The notes under the pieces were generated by a model. That model worked only from the letters and a program-made list of their open reading frames with translations. It ran no database searches and was not told the origin of the DNA. The position numbers were made by a program, and so were the translations under genes. DNA of 52,738 nucleotides, from contig JAFSXJ010000072.1 of the NCBI GenBank assembly GCA_017444065.1, forward strand, positions 1 to 52,738, in the 5' to 3' direction. Origin of the DNA: Paludibacteraceae bacterium (lineage in GTDB: Bacteria > Bacteroidota > Bacteroidia > Bacteroidales > Paludibacteraceae). Positions 49,501 to 52,738 of this stretch are shown here, in pieces (position 1 is the stretch's first letter; each line of letters opens with the position of its first letter).

Positions 49501-49597
49501 GGGGTCCCGGAAATTTCTAATTTTTGGGGAGAGCGGAGGCACGCGTCGCCTTTATGCCGCTCAGCGGCATCCGATGCGACCGCGTTGCCGAACGTGA
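49501..49597 (+). repeat. Double-hairpin element, copy B, in the tRNA-Glu leader
   Basis: Hairpin 1 pairs AAATT with AATTT (about 49511-49525) inside GGGGTCCC...GGGG. Hairpin 2 has arms GGCACGCGTCGC (49538-49549) and GCGACCGCGTTGCC (49576-49589) with two bulges, and an inner perfect ATGCCGC/GCGGCAT stem (49554-49560/49564-49570). Copy A at 28690 has the same layout with differing but still pairing arms. Confidence 0.7.
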
Positions 49598-49598
49598 C

Positions 49599-49673
49599 GG
49601 TGCTATCGTCTAGCGGTTAGGACAAAAGATTCTCAATCTTTAAACCGGGGTTCGATTCCCCGTAGCACTACCA
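49599..49673 (+). tRNA. tRNA-Glu (anticodon CTC)
   Basis: The 75-nt cloverleaf has acceptor arms GGTGCTA/TAGCACT with a G-U closing pair, D arm TCGTCTAGCGGTTAGGA, and anticodon stem AAAGA/TCTTT with loop TTCTCAA (anticodon CTC). The T arm is CGGGG-TTCGATT-CCCCG, the discriminator is A, and CCA is encoded (49671-49673). Confidence 0.95.
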
Positions 49674-49676
49674 ACG

Positions 49677-49707
49677 GAACCATCGAATATTCGGTGGTTC
49701 TTTTTTT
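49677..49707 (+). terminator. tRNA-Glu terminator
   Basis: GAACCATCGAAT and ATTCGGTGGTTC form a 12-bp stem with one T-G wobble, followed by T7. Confidence 0.9.
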
Positions 49708-49728
49708 GTGCATTTTTTTGCAAAAAAA

Positions 49729-49760
49729 TTTGCATATATCAAATTCTTTTAGTATATTTG
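49729..49760 (+). promoter_or_regulatory. recQ promoter
   Basis: TTTG (49729-49732) and TATATTTG (49753-49760), 20 nt apart. The leader to ATG 49811 is about 44 nt. Confidence 0.8.
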
Positions 49761-49810
49761 CAGTCTAATTCAAAAATCACAGAAATACACGACCTGATAC
49801 ATACCACTAT

Positions 49811-52009
49811 ATGACTCGACACGAACAATTGATTGCTGCGCTGCAGCATAATTTCGGATTTGACAACTTCAAGGGCAACCAGGAGGCTATCATCAACAAT
49901 GTGATGGATGGCAAGAATACGTTTGTGCTCATGCCGACCGGTGGAGGCAAGAGTCTGTGCTACCAGTTGCCGGCGTTGATGATGGACGGCGTAGCCATCA
50001 TCATCTCGCCATTGATTGCCCTGATGAAGAACCAAGTCGATGCCATGCGCAGCTACTATGACGAGGATTGCATCGCACACTTCATGAACTCCTCACTGTC
50101 ACGTCCGGAGATTCACGCCGTGCACGACGACATCATCAACGGCAAGACCAAACTGCTGTACATGGCTCCCGAGGGATTGCAGAAGCAGGAGAACATTGAC
50201 CTGCTGCAAGGCATCAAGGTCAGTTTCTACGCCATCGACGAGGCGCATTGTATATCCGAGTGGGGGCACGATTTCCGTCCGGAGTACCGGAACATCCGTC
50301 CGCTGGTGGAGAAGATTGGCATTGCGCCCATCATCGCGCTGACAGCTACCGCCACACCGAAAGTGCAGCAAGACATTCAGAAGAACCTGCAGATTGCCGA
50401 TACCACCGTCTTCAAGAGTTCGTTCAACCGTCCGAACCTGTACTACGAGGTACGCCAGAAAACGGCAGACGTGAACAAGGATCTGGTACGGTTCATCAAG
50501 CAGATGGAGGGGAAGTCTGGTATCGTATATTGCATGGCTCGCAAAGAGGTGGAGTCGCTCGCACAAATCCTGCAGGTGAACAACATCAGCGCCCTGCCCT
50601 ACCACGCAGGCATGGATACCGACGAACGAAACGCCAATCAGGATGCATTCCTGATGGAGAAGTGTCAGGTGATTGTCGCCACTATCGCTTTCGGTATGGG
50701 CATCGACAAGCCCGACGTACGGTTCGTGGTGCACTACGATGTCCCCAAGTCGCTGGAAGGCTACTATCAGGAGACAGGTCGCGCAGGACGTGACGGAGGA
50801 GAGGGACGGTGCATATGCTTCTATTCGCCGAAAGACATCGAGCGACTGCGCAACTTCCAGCAGGACAAGAGCCGTCAGGACAACAACATGCAGGAAGCCG
50901 AGATAACGAACCAACTGCTTGCGGAGACGCAACAGTACATGGAATCGGTGACGTGCCGACGTAGGATGCTGCTGCACTACTTCGGCGAGAAGTATCCGCA
51001 CGAGAACTGCGGCTGCTGCGACAACTGCAACAAGGTGTTCCGCCAGTACGATGCCACCGAGCTTTTGGGACTGGCCATCGAGACCATTCAGGACTGCAAC
51101 GAACGCTTCAAACCCGAACATATCGTGGACATCCTCCACGGCAACAAGACTCCCGATGTGCTGAGCTTCCAGCACGACCAGATGGAGAACTTCGGTATCG
51201 CTTCTGATGAGGACGAGTACATACTGAACACAATCATGAAGGAGGCGCTGATGCACGGTTTCCTTGAGAAAGATATGACCAGCTACGGCAGTGTGCATAT
51301 CACTCCGCAAGGCAAGAAGTTCCTCCGTCGTCCGACGAAATTCGAGATTCCAATCGAAGTTATCGACGAAGATGCCGAGGAGAATCCCGAGCAGAGCATG
51401 GTCGGCTCATCTGCTGCTGATACGGAGCTGTACAGTATATTGAAAGACCTGCGTAAGAAGGTCAGCAAGCAACACGACGTGCCACCTTACGTCATCTTCC
51501 AGGATCCGAGTCTGGAGGCGATGGCTACGTTCTATCCCATTACGCTGGAGGAACTACAGAACATACCGGGCGTAGGTGCAGGCAAGGCCAAACGTTATGG
51601 CGATGAGTTCCTGAAAGTTATCAAGGAATATGTCGATGAAAACGAAATCATCCGTCCTGAAGATTTACGCGTTAAGACCGTTGCTCATAAGTCTGCTCAC
51701 AAGGTAGCCATCATTGAAGCTATCGACCGCCGTGTAGCGCTGGATGATCTCGCACCGCGATTCGGAATGTCACTCGACGAACTGATTAAGGAGGTGGAGG
51801 CTATCGTATATTCCGGCACCAAACTGAACATCCGGTACTTCCTTGAGGAGGTCATTGATCCGGACGTGGTGGAAGAAATCTACGATTACTTTAAGCATGC
51901 CGAGACCGACAACATCAAGGTTGCCATGCGCGAACTGGGTGAAGATTACTACAACGAAGTTGAGGTTCGCCTCGTACGTATTCAGTTCCACAGCGACCTG
52001 GGCAACTAA
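49811..52009 (+). CDS. recQ: ATP-dependent DNA helicase RecQ
   Basis: This 732-aa 3'-5' DNA helicase acts in recombinational repair and fork processing. It has Walker A MPTGGGKSLCYQLPA (about 38-52), DEAH in IDEAHCISEWGHDFRPEYR, and GRAGRDGGEG. The zinc site is made of MESVTCRRRMLLHYFGE followed by CGCCDNCNK. An RQC winged helix follows, then an HRDC-like domain with FYPITLEELQNIPGVGAGKAKRYG (about 575-600), and an extra C-terminal stretch of about 110 residues. This is the complete canonical enzyme, unlike the exonuclease-RecQ-UvrD fusion at 22.2-26.9 kb. A 44-aa ORF follows 12 nt after its stop. Confidence 0.96.
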   Translation: MTRHEQLIAALQHNFGFDNFKGNQEAIINNVMDGKNTFVLMPTGGGKSLCYQLPALMMDGVAIIISPLIALMKNQVDAMRSYYDEDCIAHFMNSSLSRPEIHAVHDDIINGKTKLLYMAPEGLQKQENIDLLQGIKVSFYAIDEAHCISEWGHDFRPEYRNIRPLVEKIGIAPIIALTATATPKVQQDIQKNLQIADTTVFKSSFNRPNLYYEVRQKTADVNKDLVRFIKQMEGKSGIVYCMARKEVESLAQILQVNNISALPYHAGMDTDERNANQDAFLMEKCQVIVATIAFGMGIDKPDVRFVVHYDVPKSLEGYYQETGRAGRDGGEGRCICFYSPKDIERLRNFQQDKSRQDNNMQEAEITNQLLAETQQYMESVTCRRRMLLHYFGEKYPHENCGCCDNCNKVFRQYDATELLGLAIETIQDCNERFKPEHIVDILHGNKTPDVLSFQHDQMENFGIASDEDEYILNTIMKEALMHGFLEKDMTSYGSVHITPQGKKFLRRPTKFEIPIEVIDEDAEENPEQSMVGSSAADTELYSILKDLRKKVSKQHDVPPYVIFQDPSLEAMATFYPITLEELQNIPGVGAGKAKRYGDEFLKVIKEYVDENEIIRPEDLRVKTVAHKSAHKVAIIEAIDRRVALDDLAPRFGMSLDELIKEVEAIVYSGTKLNIRYFLEEVIDPDVVEEIYDYFKHAETDNIKVAMRELGEDYYNEVEVRLVRIQFHSDLGN

Positions 52010-52021
52010 AGAGAACAGAAT

Positions 52022-52156
52022 ATGTCAGTACAAGAGATGAACCAAAAGGCAATGAAATATATTGCCGAGTCATCGATGAAACCGATTGACTATCAATGGG
52101 AGATTCAACATCATCGTCAGATGCACGAAGCCTACGAGCGCAGCTTGAAGGCTTAG
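52022..52156 (+). CDS. 44-aa hypothetical protein downstream of recQ
   Basis: ATG 52022 opens a 44-codon frame starting MSVQEMNQKAMKYIAESS and ending YERSLKA. It is polar and probably helical, with no signal or membrane segment. It begins 12 nt after the recQ stop, so it would be cotranscribed. I do not recognise a family. Tight spacing and a plausible composition support a real small protein, but its short length leaves doubt. Confidence 0.5.
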   Translation: MSVQEMNQKAMKYIAESSMKPIDYQWEIQHHRQMHEAYERSLKA

Positions 52157-52527
52157 ATCGTGTACAGCAGCACGGATTTAAAGCCTAAAAATGTCTTATT
52201 CTCATCTATTGGAGACATAATAGTAATAGATACAGAGATAGACAAGAAACAATAATATCGCTCCCACCGAAGCGTAATTCGGTGCGTCACTCGATGACGA
52301 TATAATCGGGAAAGACATAACATAAAAAGCGTTTACACGCTTGTATCTGGCTGTTTGGAACGTAGGAACTTCTAAAAGCTACTCAGAGACAAGATTTGTA
52401 GATGCTCACGAGTGTACAACTCGCCTACTCTATTGGATTATCGTATCCAGTAGGGATTGGCGAATATATACACGACGCGAGTAACTATTTGTTTATTCTG
52501 TAGCAAGGTTTCCTACGACCACAAACA
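52157..52527 (+). other. Structured noncoding stretch between the recQ unit and a terminator
   Basis: No gene is seen over this stretch. Stems include CACCGAA/TTCGGTG (near 52265-52284), AAGCGT/ACGCTT (52327-52342), CGAGT/ACTCG (52409-52423), TGGAT/ATCCA (near 52434-52449) and a closing GCTAC/GTAGC (52378-52382/52500-52504). ATGTCT/AGACAT and ATCTATT/AATAGAT interleave near 52192-52234 as in a pseudoknot. A terminator follows. It could be a stable RNA or a long 3' UTR; it does not match tmRNA, RNase P or SRP RNA hallmarks I know. Confidence 0.45.
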
Positions 52528-52557
52528 GCGGATAACAATCAGTTATTCGCGTTTTTT
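52528..52557 (+). terminator. Terminator after the noncoding stretch
   Basis: GCGGATAAC (52528-52536) and GTTATTCGC (52542-52550), with one wobble, form a 9-bp stem with loop AATCA, followed by G and T6. Confidence 0.85.
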
Positions 52558-52640
52558 GTTGTATATAGTTGTTAACCGATATATTAACCGCCTCTCACAG
52601 GCATAAAGTTGCGCCCGACACGGATTAAGGGTATAAGATT

Positions 52641-52738
52641 ATGAGAAAATTACACATTTCGTTTATTCAAGGAAACGGCGAGCCATGTCAAAAGGATTTT
52701 GACGTACTGCCTCAACTTGTTTCAGACTACATTTTCGA
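52641..52738 (+). CDS. Start of a gene cut by the window edge
   Basis: ATG 52641 opens a frame that runs to the end of the window (32 complete codons), starting MRKLHISFIQGNGEPCQKDF. It lies 84 nt after the terminator and so begins a new transcription unit. The family cannot be told from this fragment. Confidence 0.5.
   Translation, partial: MRKLHISFIQGNGEPCQKDFDVLPQLVSDYIF

Overview
The window reads as a chromosomal segment of a Bacteroidales bacterium. The signs are a SusC/SusD pair, a TonB receptor with a DUF4249 lipoprotein, DUF4293 and other Bacteroidetes-only families, and seven promoters that all have a TTTG box and a TAnnTTTG box exactly 20 nt apart. Obvious Shine-Dalgarno sites are lacking. 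Most genes are moderately GC-rich housekeeping genes; a central stretch (about 20.2-28.8 kb) is visibly more A/T-rich and looks acquired.

Layout. 1-1.6 kb: an origin-like block of phased 11-bp repeats, a double winged-helix replication-initiator-like protein and a small conserved protein, closed by a terminator. 1.6-6.5 kb (+): pntAA-pntAB-pntB (proton-translocating transhydrogenase) and an AspT/YidE-type transporter. 20.1-6.5 kb (-): a long co-directional array of iorA-iorB (2-oxoacid:ferredoxin oxidoreductase), a BtuF-like binding lipoprotein, an M20 peptidase, a DUF2520 protein, a sugar N-acetyltransferase, a TonB receptor with DUF4249 lipoprotein, DUF4293, MscS, an aminotransferase and a CoA-transferase. 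Several neighbours overlap by 4-8 bp. 20.2-28.8 kb: accessory island with a frameshifted Y1 transposase, a DUF1016/YhcG nuclease, a 1564-aa exonuclease-RecQ-UvrD fusion and an AAA/DUF4143 ATPase. The nuclease and the ATPase are each bracketed by imperfect direct repeats. 28.9-33.5 kb: RluA pseudouridine synthase divergent from plsC, DUF819 and a BamA-like outer-membrane protein. 49.3-33.6 kb (-): nadE, hpt, an esterase, msrA, a macro-like protein, dsbD-like, susC/susD, rlmB, gdhA and a receiver-PEP synthase-like fusion. 49.4-52.7 kb (+): tRNA-Glu(CTC), recQ, a 44-aa ORF, a structured noncoding stretch with a terminator, and the start of another gene.

Most unusual signals. (i) A short dispersed repeat, with a 21-bp exact copy in iorA and dsbD and diverged copies in the M20 peptidase and a 3' flank, has entered coding sequences in frame as D-R-F-[AT]-[DE]-R linkers. 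(ii) Two homologous double-hairpin elements at 28.7 kb and in the tRNA-Glu leader keep their fold although the stems differ in sequence. (iii) Small palindromes with similar sequence lie 14-24 nt before the start codons of four unrelated genes. (iv) The exonuclease-RecQ-UvrD protein and its repeat-flanked neighbours look like a defence or genome-maintenance island. All functions are inferred from sequence read by eye; no search or folding program was run.
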